Origin: Aphodovivens avicola
GTDB lineage: Bacteria; Actinomycetota; Coriobacteriia; Coriobacteriales; Eggerthellaceae
Assembly (NCBI GenBank): GCA_018712515.1
Contig: DVGW01000022.1
Location: forward strand, 90,839 to 154,838
Reading direction: 5' to 3'
Length of the DNA: 64,000 bases
This document shows positions 1 to 8,879 of the stretch, one piece after another. Positions within the stretch are counted from its first letter, which is position 1, and every line of letters starts with the position of its first letter. The position numbers and the translations under genes are program-made. Under the pieces are notes generated by a model that was not told where the DNA came from, did no database searches, and was given only the letters and a program-made list of their open reading frames with translations.

Positions 1-197
1 TGCCGCATACCTGCCGTTCGCCGTCCGATCGTAGCCACTTGGCCACGCCGATAGGGGCCGAAGGCGGATTACCGCGCGCCCCTTTCCTCCGTATTCTTTT
101 CCCAGGCAGGGCTTCCCGTGCGCCGTCGCGCCAAAGAGGCGGCGGGCGTCGAAAGGGTTGCCCGTAAACCTCAAGACGGGAGAGGAGAGGAGAGTTG
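1..197 (+). other. Upstream region of the molybdoenzyme operon
   Basis: I see no gene here. A small hairpin (CCCGT at 161-165 pairing with ACGGG at 176-180) sits directly before a purine-rich ribosome binding stretch at 181-194. A second, weaker GC hairpin lies around 122-148. The leader may be regulatory, but no known riboswitch core could be confirmed by eye. Confidence 0.35.
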
Positions 198-2918
198 ATG
201 AGCGAGCTTAAGACGACCGTGCAAAGCATCGCATGCGGAGGTACGGGCGGCGACTTGACCTACGTCGACTCGAAGGATGGGAAGATCGTGCGCATCCGTC
301 CCATCCACTACCTGGACACCTACACCGAAGAGGAGCTTGAGCCCTCGATGTGGGAGATCAAGGTGGGGGACAAGGTGTTCCGGCCGAGCTACAAGGCGCT
401 GCCGAACTACTTCGCCCTGGCGTACAAGAACCGCGTGTACTCCAAGAACCGCGTGCGTTATCCCTTGAAGCGCGTGGACTGGGAGCCGGGTGGCGATCCG
501 TCAAAGATCAACGCCGCCAACCGTGGCAAGTCCAAGTACGTGCGCATCAGCTGGGACGAGGCGCTCGACATCATGGAATCCGAGATCAGGCGCATCATCG
601 ACACATACGGCGCGTACTCGGTGCTGACCATCGGCGAGGACGGCCACCGCGAGTCCAAGAACCTGCATTCTGGCGGCGGCATGCACTCCACGCTGATGAG
701 CAAGCTGGGCGGCTACACCCGCGAGGTGCGCACGCCCGACTCCGTCGAGGGCTGGTACTGGGGCGCCAAGCACTTCTGGGGCAGCGGCTGCAACAAGGGC
801 TTGGGCATGCCCGCTCCTCCGCAGACCGGCTACAATCCCTGGCACGTGCTGCGCGACATCTCCGAGCATTCCGATATGATCGCGTTCGCCGCAGGCGACT
901 GGGAGCTCACGCAGAACTACGCCTCCCAGCTGTGGTCGCGTCTGCTCAAGTTCTGGGAGGAATGCGGCAAGAAGTTCGTCGTGATCGATCCGTTCTGCAA
1001 CTACACGGCATGCTGCCATGACTACAAGTGGATCCCGATTCTGCCCAACACCGACGCGGCGCTCGACTTCGCCGTCATGTACGTGTGGTTCACCGAGGGC
1101 CTCTACGACAAGGAGTACTGCGACACCCACACCGTCGGCCTGGACAAGGTCAAGGCCTACGTGCTCGGCACCGACGAGGAGGGCATCCCCAAGACGCCCG
1201 CCTGGGCCGCCGAGCGCACCGGCATCCCCGAGTACACCATCAAGGCCTACGCGCGCAACCGCGCCCGCTTCACCACGGCATCGGTGCACTTCAGCTCCGG
1301 CGCCATCAAGGGCCCCTACAGCTTCGAGCCCGGCCGCACCCACGCCTACCTGCTTGGCCTTCAGGGCCTGGGCAAACCCGGCGTCCAGCAGGCGTATATG
1401 AACTCCTCGCTCATCGGCAAGGAGACCATCGCCCGCTCCACCTCGGCGCCGTTCTCGATGTCCAACCAGTGCCGCATGTTCTATCCCTCCGAGCAGAAGA
1501 TCCCGCGCACGATGATCGCCGAGGCGCTGCTGAACGGCAAGGCGGAATGGTACGGCTCGCCTGCCATCGTGTATGTTGAGACCTCTGAGCAGTTCGAGAA
1601 GAACACCTATCCCACCACGCCCGAGACGTACCTGGCGGCACTGGGCTCTGTTTCGCCCGAGATGGCCCGCGCCCAAGGAAAGAGCGTGGAGGAGCTTCAG
1701 GCGGCTTTGGACTACAAGAAGCAGCATATGCCCAAGTTCGAGAAGATCCACATGCTGTGGTCCGAGAAGCCCTGCAACATGAACTGCTGGGACGGCGGCT
1801 TCCGCTACCAGGACGCCATCCGCACCGACGAGGTCGAGTTCTTCGTGACCAACCACCAGTGGCTCGAGAACGACTCCCTCTTCGCCGACCTGGTGCTTCC
1901 GGTCACCACCTGCATCGAGGACGACGATATGATGGGCGGCTCGATGGTCGTCTCGATCCGCTCCGCCGCGATCACCCCTCCGGGCTGCGACCGCGTGGGC
2001 GAGGCCAAATCCGACTTCGAGATCGCCTGCGAGCTGGGCGAGCGCTTCGGCGTGCGCGACCAGATCGATATGGGTATGACCTACGCCGAGTGGCGCCAGT
2101 TCGAATTCCAGAATTCGCGCCTGGGCGAGGAGATCACCTTCGAGGACCTCAACAAGAACGGCTTCTACTTCCCGCATCAGGATCCTGATCAGGACAAGCT
2201 GCCCGCCGGCATGAGCGGCTTCTACTACGACCCCGAGAACTGGCCGCTTGACACCCCCACGGGTAAGCTGGAGTTCTGGAGCGAGGCGCTTGCCGAGAAC
2301 TTCCCCGACGACAAGGAGCGCACGCCCATGGCCCGCTGGACCATCGGCGGTTCCAAGGAGGACGGCTGGTCGCATGACGAGACGCTGTGGGGCGAGCGCT
2401 GCAAGGACTACCCGCTGCTCATCGTCGCCAACCCCGGCCGTTGGCGCGTGCATGTCCAGGGCGACGACATCAAGTGGTTCCGCGAGATCGAGACCTGCAA
2501 GGTGAAGGGTCCCGACGGCTACCTTTACGAGCCGATCTGGCTGAACCCCGTAGACGCCGAGGCTCGCGGCATCGAGGCGGGCGACATCGTGAAGCTGTTC
2601 AACGACCGCGGCACGATCCTGTTCGGCGCGCGCATCTCCGAGCGCGTGATCCCCGGTGCAGTCGTGGTCAACAAGGGCTCGCGCGTCGATCCCATCGCGC
2701 CGCATCTGGATCGCGGTGGCGCGGCCAACCTGATCAGCCCCGAGAACCAGGTGTCCAAGAACTGCCGCGGCTTCGCCGTCAGCGGTTACCTGGTCGAGGC
2801 GGCAAAGGTCACCAAGGAAGAGTACGACGGCTGGAAAGCCGACTACCCGGATGCGTTCGAGCGTGACTACGATCCCGCGATCGGCATCAACTACAACTCC
2901 TGGGTTGTCGAGCAGTAG
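198..2918 (+). CDS. Molybdopterin oxidoreductase, pyrogallol-phloroglucinol transhydroxylase type, large subunit
   Basis: A 906-residue DMSO-reductase-superfamily protein that should bind bis-MGD molybdenum. The N-terminus lacks the usual Cys motif for a [4Fe-4S] cluster and has no Tat signal. This fits the transhydroxylase branch, in which the clusters sit in a separate subunit, and implies a cytoplasmic enzyme. The family motif PDSVEGWYWG (about residues 180-189) contains an Asp-Ser pair matching the Mo-site residues of the Pelobacter enzyme. A His at about residue 150 is the likely partner of its active-site His. The C-terminal molybdopterin-binding domain carries DAEARGIEAGD. A TTG lies just before the ATG; the ATG follows an AGGAGAGGAG ribosome site. 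The iron-sulfur subunit follows 15 bases downstream. The substrate is probably a polyphenol or catechol, but the reaction (transhydroxylation or dehydroxylation) cannot be read from sequence. Confidence 0.85.
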   Translation: MSELKTTVQSIACGGTGGDLTYVDSKDGKIVRIRPIHYLDTYTEEELEPSMWEIKVGDKVFRPSYKALPNYFALAYKNRVYSKNRVRYPLKRVDWEPGGDPSKINAANRGKSKYVRISWDEALDIMESEIRRIIDTYGAYSVLTIGEDGHRESKNLHSGGGMHSTLMSKLGGYTREVRTPDSVEGWYWGAKHFWGSGCNKGLGMPAPPQTGYNPWHVLRDISEHSDMIAFAAGDWELTQNYASQLWSRLLKFWEECGKKFVVIDPFCNYTACCHDYKWIPILPNTDAALDFAVMYVWFTEGLYDKEYCDTHTVGLDKVKAYVLGTDEEGIPKTPAWAAERTGIPEYTIKAYARNRARFTTASVHFSSGAIKGPYSFEPGRTHAYLLGLQGLGKPGVQQAYMNSSLIGKETIARSTSAPFSMSNQCRMFYPSEQKIPRTMIAEALLNGKAEWYGSPAIVYVETSEQFEKNTYPTTPETYLAALGSVSPEMARAQGKSVEELQAALDYKKQHMPKFEKIHMLWSEKPCNMNCWDGGFRYQDAIRTDEVEFFVTNHQWLENDSLFADLVLPVTTCIEDDDMMGGSMVVSIRSAAITPPGCDRVGEAKSDFEIACELGERFGVRDQIDMGMTYAEWRQFEFQNSRLGEEITFEDLNKNGFYFPHQDPDQDKLPAGMSGFYYDPENWPLDTPTGKLEFWSEALAENFPDDKERTPMARWTIGGSKEDGWSHDETLWGERCKDYPLLIVANPGRWRVHVQGDDIKWFREIETCKVKGPDGYLYEPIWLNPVDAEARGIEAGDIVKLFNDRGTILFGARISERVIPGAVVVNKGSRVDPIAPHLDRGGAANLISPENQVSKNCRGFAVSGYLVEAAKVTKEEYDGWKADYPDAFERDYDPAIGINYNSWVVEQ

Positions 2919-2933
2919 GAGGGGAGAGAGACC

Positions 2934-3713
2934 ATGTCGAAGATTTTCTACGTCGATCTGCAGAAATGCACCGGCTGCCACAGCTGCCAGATCGGCTGCA
3001 AAGACGAGCATTGCGGCAACAGCTGGCTGCCTTATGCGGCCGAGCAGCCCGAGATCGGCCAGTTCTGGTGCCGGGTGGACGAGAAGGAGCGCGGCGCGGG
3101 ATCGCACGTGCGCGTGTCCTACGTACCTAAACTCGGCGTCCAGACCGACGCCATCCGCGACTACGCTCCGGAGGTTCTGATGGAGCGCGAGGACGGGCTC
3201 ATCGTCATCGATCCCGAGAAGGCCAAGGGCCGCAAGGATCTCGCCGACAAGTTCGACGGGGTGTATTGGAACGAGGAGCTGCAGATCCCCCAGGGCTGCA
3301 CGGGCTGCGCGCACCTGCTCGACGATCCCGACTCGCCCATCCGCATTCCGCGCTGCGTCGACAACTGCCCGGTGGGTGCTCTGCAGTTCGGCGATGAGAG
3401 CGAGTTCGACCTGAGCGACGCCGAAGTGCTCGAGGAAGGGTCCCGCGTGTACTACAAGGGACTGCCCAAGACCTTCATCGCCGCCACCGTGTACGACCCC
3501 GATGCGATGGAGGTCGTGGAGGGCGCCAAGGTCACGGCGAAAAGCGCCGAAGGCACGTTCGAGGCCGAGACCGACATCTGGGGCGACTTCTGGCTCAAGG
3601 AGATCCCGGCAGCCGAGTATACGGTGACCATCGAGAAGGACGGCAAGTCCAAGCAGCTCGAGGTGTCGACGCTCGAGAAGGATCAGGGCCTGCCCGACAT
3701 CGCCCTGGCGTAG
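2934..3713 (+). CDS. Iron-sulfur subunit of the transhydroxylase-type molybdoenzyme
   Basis: A 259-residue partner of the preceding enzyme, preceded by AGGAGGGG. Residues 1-155 form a ferredoxin-like domain with Cys at 12, 15, 18 and 22 and at 122, 125, 141 and 145, enough for two [4Fe-4S] clusters. Residues about 175-259 form a Cna-B/transthyretin-like beta domain (EGAKVTAKSAEG), as in the small subunit of pyrogallol transhydroxylase. From my memory of that family the reference protein binds three clusters. The region where the third quartet would lie (about residues 65-110) has no Cys here. It probably stabilises the large subunit and passes or stores electrons. Confidence 0.82.
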   Translation: MSKIFYVDLQKCTGCHSCQIGCKDEHCGNSWLPYAAEQPEIGQFWCRVDEKERGAGSHVRVSYVPKLGVQTDAIRDYAPEVLMEREDGLIVIDPEKAKGRKDLADKFDGVYWNEELQIPQGCTGCAHLLDDPDSPIRIPRCVDNCPVGALQFGDESEFDLSDAEVLEEGSRVYYKGLPKTFIAATVYDPDAMEVVEGAKVTAKSAEGTFEAETDIWGDFWLKEIPAAEYTVTIEKDGKSKQLEVSTLEKDQGLPDIALA

Positions 3714-3816
3714 CGTTGCGCGCCAGGCGTTAGCGGCAAGGCGGTTTCGATGTCCGCCGGGCGCGTTCGCGATGCGGGCGCGCCCGGTGCGGCGCGATGG
3801 ACGAGGAGGAATGGGG

Positions 3817-4116
3817 ATGGAGAATGCCGAGCGCGTCCGGTCGTATTGCGAGCGGAAGGGCATCCGCCCGGTCCCCATCTGCGGGATCGACGAGTTCCCC
3901 CTCGTTCTCGATGGGGCAGACGGCCGCCGCTACACGGAGGTGAGGGGCAACGTGTGGATGGACGTCGCAGGCGAAGGGGATGTCGCCTATGTGGGCACGT
4001 CCCGCCACGGAGGGCACATCACGTTGCGGCCCCTGTTCGTGAAGATCGACGGCGGCTGGAGAAGCGCGATGACCGGCGAGCCGTCGGATTTCGGAAGTTG
4101 GAAGACGGCGCGGTAG
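3817..4116 (+). CDS. Small protein of unknown function
   Basis: A 99-residue protein with no domain I recognise. The start at 3817 is chosen because GAGGAGG lies about 6 bases upstream. An in-frame ATG at 3811 is too close to that site. It is soluble, with no membrane segment, and ends in a basic GSWKTAR tail. Its place between the molybdoenzyme subunits and an FKBP isomerase, in the same direction, suggests the same transcript. Confidence 0.5.
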   Translation: MENAERVRSYCERKGIRPVPICGIDEFPLVLDGADGRRYTEVRGNVWMDVAGEGDVAYVGTSRHGGHITLRPLFVKIDGGWRSAMTGEPSDFGSWKTAR

Positions 4117-4149
4117 CGGTCTCGCCGTATGGCTAGAAGGGAGCCTCCC

Positions 4150-4572
4150 ATGCTCAAAGACGGGCAGACGGTCAAGGTGGATTTTGTCGGCAAACTCGCC
4201 AACGGGGCCGAGTTCAGCAACTCGCATCTGGTGGGCGAGCCGCTCCGCTTCACCTTGGGCCAAGGCGTCATGCTCGCGGCGTTCGAGGAGACCGTGCGGG
4301 CCATGGACGTGGGGCAGCGTGTGGAGGTGCGCATCCCCGTCGATAAGGCGTACGGCCCCTATGACGAATCCCTTGTCGAACGCGTCCCCGTCGCGCGCTT
4401 CCCCCATGCCGAAAGCCTGCCGGTGGGCAACTACATCGTGGTGGAGACCCCCGAAGAGTCTCTGCGCGTGAAGGTGCTCGGCTTCAAGGACGGCTATGTC
4501 TACCTCGACCACAACCATGAGCTCGCCGGAGAGGATCTGTATTTCGAGATCGAGCTTTTGGACGCCTCGTAG
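4150..4572 (+). CDS. FKBP-type peptidyl-prolyl isomerase, SlyD-like
   Basis: A 140-residue SlyD-like FKBP. The N-terminal FKBP half has GQTVKVDFVGKLANGAEF. The inserted chaperone flap is followed by the family signature NHELAGEDLYFEIEL near the C-terminus. No His-rich metal-binding tail is present, unlike E. coli SlyD. SlyD-type proteins assist folding and can help metalloenzyme assembly, so a role in maturing the upstream molybdoenzyme is possible but only inferred from position. AAGGGAG upstream favours the ATG at 4150 over one at 4129. Confidence 0.8.
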   Translation: MLKDGQTVKVDFVGKLANGAEFSNSHLVGEPLRFTLGQGVMLAAFEETVRAMDVGQRVEVRIPVDKAYGPYDESLVERVPVARFPHAESLPVGNYIVVETPEESLRVKVLGFKDGYVYLDHNHELAGEDLYFEIELLDAS

Positions 4573-4618
4573 GAATGAACGATGAGATGGGTTCAATCGA
4601 ATAGTTAGGTGACGATCA

Positions 4619-4867
4619 ATGTGTTTCAGACCCGCTGAGATATCCATGAAGAAATGCGCCCAGTGCGGCGCGACCAACAAGCCTGTCGCCACGGTGTGCG
4701 CTCAGTGCGGCGCGCCGCTGGACAACCGCAAGATCGACTTCGACGCCGATCAGGCATCGCTCGATGCCGCCGGCGCCATGCCGCCCGTCATGCCGGGCGC
4801 GCCCGCCGCGCCGTCGGCCCCCGGTGCCCCTGTGTCGCCAGGGGCTCCCAAGCCACCCCAGGCGTAG
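4619..4867 (+). CDS. Small zinc-ribbon protein with Pro/Ala-rich tail
   Basis: An 82-residue protein. Residues about 13-32 carry two CxxC pairs (CAQCG and CAQCG, 12 residues between the pairs), a typical zinc ribbon. Residues 55-82 are a low-complexity PGAP/APS tail. AGGTGA at 4607-4612 supports the ATG at 4619; an internal ATG at 4646 would start directly before the ribbon. The function is unknown; such ribbons usually bind nucleic acid or protein partners. Confidence 0.55.
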   Translation: MCFRPAEISMKKCAQCGATNKPVATVCAQCGAPLDNRKIDFDADQASLDAAGAMPPVMPGAPAAPSAPGAPVSPGAPKPPQA

Positions 4868-5006
4868 CGCTTTCGGGAGCTGGAAGCTTCCGGTTCGAAT
4901 GCCTTCATGACGCGTCGCGTCTGTCCGGCGCGACGACGGACTCCATTTGCGCTCGCTGCCCGATTCTCGTGCGGGCCGACGCTCCGATTGCTAAGGAAGG
5001 TTCATC

Positions 5007-5549
5007 ATGGTCGAAACCCTGTTGACTAAGTACGGCATCAAGCAGATCGGCTACTACGTCGAGAGCATCGAGGAGACCGCGCGGGTGATGCGCCAGCGGC
5101 TCGGCGCGGGCCCGTTCATCGATTTGGGCGCGAACAAGCCCTCATCCCTGCTCTACCGCGGCAACGAGTCGAGCACGCTCACGCGCTGCGCTATCGGCAA
5201 CCTGGGCGACATGCAGCTCGAGCTCATCGAAGTTCTTACCGATGAGCCCGATGTCTACAAAGACCTGGGGCATTACGGCATGCACCATGTCTGCATCTGG
5301 GTCGACGATGTTGCTGCGGTGAAGGAGGAGTTCGAGCAGGCGGGCATCGAGGCCGCGATGGAGATGGTGTCGAGCCAAGGCATGCCCGTCATCTATTTTG
5401 ATGCGCGCGAGCAGCTGGGAAGCTTCATCGAGGTGAATCCGCCTTTGGATCAGTTGGCGGGCGCTGCCAAAGCGCTGCATGAGAAAGCGACGCCTGAGAT
5501 GCCTGACGTGCTGCCGATGGAGCAGCTCATGGGCATGATGGGCCGGTAG
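5007..5549 (+). CDS. VOC-fold (glyoxalase/bleomycin-resistance superfamily) protein
   Basis: A 180-residue protein with paired beta-alpha-beta-beta-beta modules. HVCIWVDDV (about residues 95-103) and GSFIEVN (about 139-145) are the usual VOC metal-site strands. The ribosome site AAGGAAGG precedes the ATG. VOC enzymes include isomerases, epimerases and dioxygenases acting on small oxygenated substrates, including ring compounds. In this cluster it could process a product of the molybdoenzyme, but substrate identity is not visible. Confidence 0.7.
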   Translation: MVETLLTKYGIKQIGYYVESIEETARVMRQRLGAGPFIDLGANKPSSLLYRGNESSTLTRCAIGNLGDMQLELIEVLTDEPDVYKDLGHYGMHHVCIWVDDVAAVKEEFEQAGIEAAMEMVSSQGMPVIYFDAREQLGSFIEVNPPLDQLAGAAKALHEKATPEMPDVLPMEQLMGMMGR

Positions 5550-5599
5550 GAATCCGTCCGGTACCGTAGAAGAGGACGGCGTTCGCGCGCCCGACGTTT

Positions 5600-6073
5600 A
5601 TGTCGGAGGGCTACGATGCGATCTTCGACAGCGAGAACTGGCGCGAGGTCCAATCCATCAACCTCGACGGCATTTTCTGGATGATGAAGTACGGAGCGCC
5701 CGAATGCGCAAAGGGCGGCAACGGCGTCATCATCCCCGTGTCGTCTCTGGCCGCCTGGAAGGCGGAGGGTTCGGCCGCCTACACCGCGACCAAGGGCGCC
5801 ATCCGCTCCCTGACGCATTACTTCGGCAAGAAATTCCAAGAGCTCGGCATGCCCGTGCGCGTGAACACGCTGTATCCGGGGATGATCGACACGGACATGA
5901 CGCACATGGTGCTCGCGCACCCGCAGTTCGGGCCCGCCATCGTCGGCAGGATCCCCATCGGGCGCGCGGGAACCGTCGAGGACACCTCCAACGCGCTTCT
6001 GTACCTGGCGTCCGATGCCTCGTCGTTCATGACCGGCCAGCATCTCGTGGTCGACGGCGGAGCGACGTGCTAG
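5600..6073 (+). pseudogene. Short-chain dehydrogenase/reductase, N-terminally truncated
   Basis: The readable frame encodes 157 residues of an SDR: catalytic Ser in VSSLAAW, YTATKGA with the Tyr and Lys, the PG motif (LYPGMIDTDM), and a C-terminal SDASSFMTGQHLVVDGGA. The NAD(P)-binding TGxxxGxG segment and the NNAG motif, about 90 residues, are missing. The bases upstream (5550-5599) do not encode them in any frame I read. It cannot bind cofactor normally and is most likely a deletion remnant. Confidence 0.7.
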
Positions 6074-6103
6074 GAGCCTTCGAAGATATCAAAGCAGATC
6101 GAT

Positions 6104-6140
6104 GCAGCCCGCTTCTCCATGAAGCGGGCTGCGGCTTTTC
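6104..6140 (+). terminator. Rho-independent terminator of the molybdoenzyme gene run
   Basis: A perfect 12-bp stem (GCAGCCCGCTTC at 6104-6115 with its complement at 6121-6132), a 5-base loop, then GGCTTTTC. It closes the plus-strand run before the transporter gene. Confidence 0.8.
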
Positions 6141-6300
6141 CGCAGGATTACGGCGCCTTGCCCCCTTTGCTGCGCCTTAACGCCCGGCTTTGCGTCCCCC
6201 GACCAAAGGAGGATAATGATCTCCATCGGTTTCATGCATGGCGCGCCGCGTCATGGGCTGATTCGATAGGGACTCATTTGCAGGGGAGGCGCGTTGCGTC

Positions 6301-7764
6301 ATGACGCGGGACGCTGATTTCACCAAACGCATGCTTCAGTACGCCGGCGCGGCAGCCGGCGTCGTTTTGGGCGTCGTCCTCGCCTTCGCGCTGCCCGCCG
6401 CCGGGCTGTCCGCCCAGGCGGCTCAGGCGATGGGGATCCTGGTTTGGGCCATCGTGTGGTGGGTGCTGCGCATCTTCCCCGAGATGGTCACGGCGTTCAT
6501 CATGGCGGTGCTGTTCATCGCGGTCGCCGGCATCCCCACCGAGACGGTGTTCGCCTCGTTCACGGGGGAGACGTGGTGGCTTCTGTTCGCCGCGTTCGGC
6601 CTGGGCGTGGGGATGAGGGAAAGCGGCCTGGTCACGCGTATCGCCCATGTCGTCTTGAGCAGGTTCCCCGCAACGTTCAAAGCTCAAACCGTCGCGATCA
6701 TGGCATCCGGCACGGTCATCGGCCCGCTCATCCCCAGCATGTCGGCCAAGCTCGCCGTCCTCACGCCGCTTTCGTTCGGCATCGGCGAATCGCTCGGCTA
6801 CAAGCCCAAGAGCCGCGAGATGAACGGCCTGTTCCTCGCCGCGCTCACCGGCGTGCGCACCGTCGGCCCGCTGTTCATCAGCGCCTGCGTCATCGGCTAC
6901 GCGCTGCTGGCGTTCTACCCTGAGGACGTGCAGGCGCATTTCAACATGGTCAACTGGTTTATCGCGGCGCTGCCGTGGTTCGTGTTCGTGACGGTCGTCA
7001 ACTTCGCGGTCATCGCGCTGATGTACGGTCCGAAGGGCGAGCGCGGGCGCCCGCGCCGCGCCGGCGCCGCCGCCGAGGAGGCCGGATCCGCCCCGAAGGC
7101 GCATCCGGCCGAGGAGAACGATCTGGGTCCCATGTCCGTCGCCGAGAAGAAGATGCTCGTCATCATCCTGGCGACCGTGGCGCTGTGGGTGCTCGAGCCG
7201 TTGCACGGCATCCCGTCGGTGGCCGTGGGCCTGGCGGGCGTGGCGGCGTTCCTGGGCTTTCGCGTGTGCACGCTGCGCGCGTTCCGCGCAAGCCTCAACT
7301 GGGAGAGCCTGCTGTTCATCGGCACGGCGATGGGGCTTGCCACGGTGTTCTCCTACACTGGGATCGACACGTGGGTCGTTGAGCTCGTCGGTCCCGTCAT
7401 GCAGCATCTGGCGTTCTCGCCGTTCACCTTCGTCGTGGGCATCGCGCTCGCGACCGTGGCGCTTCGGTTCATCATCGCCTCGGAGATGGCGTTCATCAAC
7501 ATCTTCATGGCGTTCATGGCGCCGATGGCCGTGTCGCTCGGCATCAACCCGTGGGTGGTCGGCTTTGCGGTGTACGCCATGGTCAACCCCTGGTTCATGA
7601 TGTACCAGAACCCCATCTACATGGCGGCGTTCTATTCCGTCGACGGACGCATGGTCAACCATGGGCCGATGGCCGCGTACTGCGGCATCTACCTGGCTAT
7701 CTGCCTGGCAGGCCTGCTGCTGTCGATCCCGTATTGGATGGCGACGGGCATCTACGCGCTGTGA
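6301..7764 (+). CDS. DASS/SLC13-family anion transporter
   Basis: A 487-residue integral membrane protein with about 11-12 hydrophobic segments in two repeats, each with the Pro/Thr/Ser-rich hairpins of divalent anion:sodium symporters (GPLIPSMSAKLAVLTPLSF and ASEMAFINIFMAFMAPM). A charged, Ala/Pro-rich cytoplasmic loop (about residues 240-280) splits the halves. It probably imports a dicarboxylate or aromatic acid. Being next to the molybdoenzyme cluster, though behind a terminator, it could bring in that enzyme's substrate. Confidence 0.8.
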   Translation: MTRDADFTKRMLQYAGAAAGVVLGVVLAFALPAAGLSAQAAQAMGILVWAIVWWVLRIFPEMVTAFIMAVLFIAVAGIPTETVFASFTGETWWLLFAAFGLGVGMRESGLVTRIAHVVLSRFPATFKAQTVAIMASGTVIGPLIPSMSAKLAVLTPLSFGIGESLGYKPKSREMNGLFLAALTGVRTVGPLFISACVIGYALLAFYPEDVQAHFNMVNWFIAALPWFVFVTVVNFAVIALMYGPKGERGRPRRAGAAAEEAGSAPKAHPAEENDLGPMSVAEKKMLVIILATVALWVLEPLHGIPSVAVGLAGVAAFLGFRVCTLRAFRASLNWESLLFIGTAMGLATVFSYTGIDTWVVELVGPVMQHLAFSPFTFVVGIALATVALRFIIASEMAFINIFMAFMAPMAVSLGINPWVVGFAVYAMVNPWFMMYQNPIYMAAFYSVDGRMVNHGPMAAYCGIYLAICLAGLLLSIPYWMATGIYAL

Positions 7765-7852
7765 TGCGCTGCGATGCCTCGCGTTCTGCCGCGCTTCGGA
7801 ACGCTCCTGCGGCGCGCGATCGGATATCCTCGGTTTCCGCGAAACGCCGTGC

Positions 7853-8803
7853 TTACAGCTCCAGCTGGTCGATGATCTCGCGCAGCGTGCGCGCCGATTC
7901 GTGCAGGCGCGTCGTTTCATGCTCGTCGAGGGGATGCGGCACCTGGTAGTCCACGCCGCCGCGTCCGACGACGCAGGGCATCGACAGCACGACGTCGTGC
8001 AGCCCGTAGGGGCCGTCCTGGTAGCTCGACACGGTGAGGATCGGCTTCTCGTCGCGCATGATCGCCTCGCAGATGCGCTTGACCGACATCGCGATGCCGT
8101 AGTAGGTGGCCTTCTTCTTCTTGATGATCTCGTAGGCGGAGTTCTTCACGTCCGCCGCGATGCGGCGCATCGACTCGTCGTGGTCGAAATGTCCGCGCAG
8201 CTCGCAGAAGTCGTTCACGGGGATGCCCGAGACGTTGGCCGTCGACCAGATCGCGATCTCGCTGTCGCCGTGCTCGCCGATGATGCGCGCGTGCACGTTG
8301 CGCGGGTCGACGCCGAGATGCTGGCCCAGGATGTACTTGAAGCGCGCGCTGTCGAGCACCGTGCCCGATCCGATGACGCGGTTGGCGGGCATGCCGGAAA
8401 TCTTCAGCGCGACGTAGGTGAGGATGTCGACGGGGTTGGACACGACGAGCATGATGCCGTCGAACCCCGCGCCGGTGAGCTGCGGGATGATCGATTTGAA
8501 GATCGCCACGTTCTTGTGGACGAGGTCGAGCCGCGTCTCGCCGGGCTTCTGGGCGGCGCCGGCGGTGATGATGGCGATGTCGGCGTCGGCGGCGTCGGCG
8601 TAATCGCCCGCGTAGATGTTCATAGGGCTGGCGAAGGGCATGCCGTGCGCGATGTCGAGCGCCTCGCCCTCGGCACGGTCGCGGTCGACGTCGATCAGGA
8701 CCATCTCACGGAACAGGCTGCTCTGCATGAGGGCGAACGCGGTCGCGGATCCCACGAATCCGCATCCGATGATGGCGACCTTGCGCTGGTTGATGACGGG
8801 CAT
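7853..8803 (-). CDS. ldh: L-lactate dehydrogenase
   Basis: A 316-residue NAD-dependent L-lactate dehydrogenase. The Rossmann motif is GCGFVGSA (about residues 13-20). The specificity loop AGAAQKPGETR has Gln at 85, typical of LDH rather than malate dehydrogenase, and Arg at 91. SGTVLDSARF supplies the substrate-binding residues, and GEHGDSE holds catalytic His178. It is convergent with the transporter gene. The start is set by AAAGG about 8 bases upstream. It regenerates NAD+ during fermentation. Confidence 0.92.
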   Translation of the reverse strand: MPVINQRKVAIIGCGFVGSATAFALMQSSLFREMVLIDVDRDRAEGEALDIAHGMPFASPMNIYAGDYADAADADIAIITAGAAQKPGETRLDLVHKNVAIFKSIIPQLTGAGFDGIMLVVSNPVDILTYVALKISGMPANRVIGSGTVLDSARFKYILGQHLGVDPRNVHARIIGEHGDSEIAIWSTANVSGIPVNDFCELRGHFDHDESMRRIAADVKNSAYEIIKKKKATYYGIAMSVKRICEAIMRDEKPILTVSSYQDGPYGLHDVVLSMPCVVGRGGVDYQVPHPLDEHETTRLHESARTLREIIDQLEL

Positions 8804-8879
8804 GGCGGTGCCTTTCGCTTCGGGGCGTCTTGTCGGGGCGCCGGGCGTGCTGTGCCGGGCGGCTGGGGAGATTGTACCG

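Noticed and set aside
121..194. Possible molybdenum-cofactor riboswitch before the molybdoenzyme
   Set aside because: Hairpins are present, but I could not match the conserved core by eye. A covariance-model search would decide; without it only a generic leader is reported.
501..3878. A 1125-residue minus-strand open frame opposite the molybdoenzyme genes
   Set aside because: It is an antisense frame kept open by GC-rich codon bias. The plus strand encodes two clearly homologous proteins with ribosome sites, and the minus frame shows no domain.
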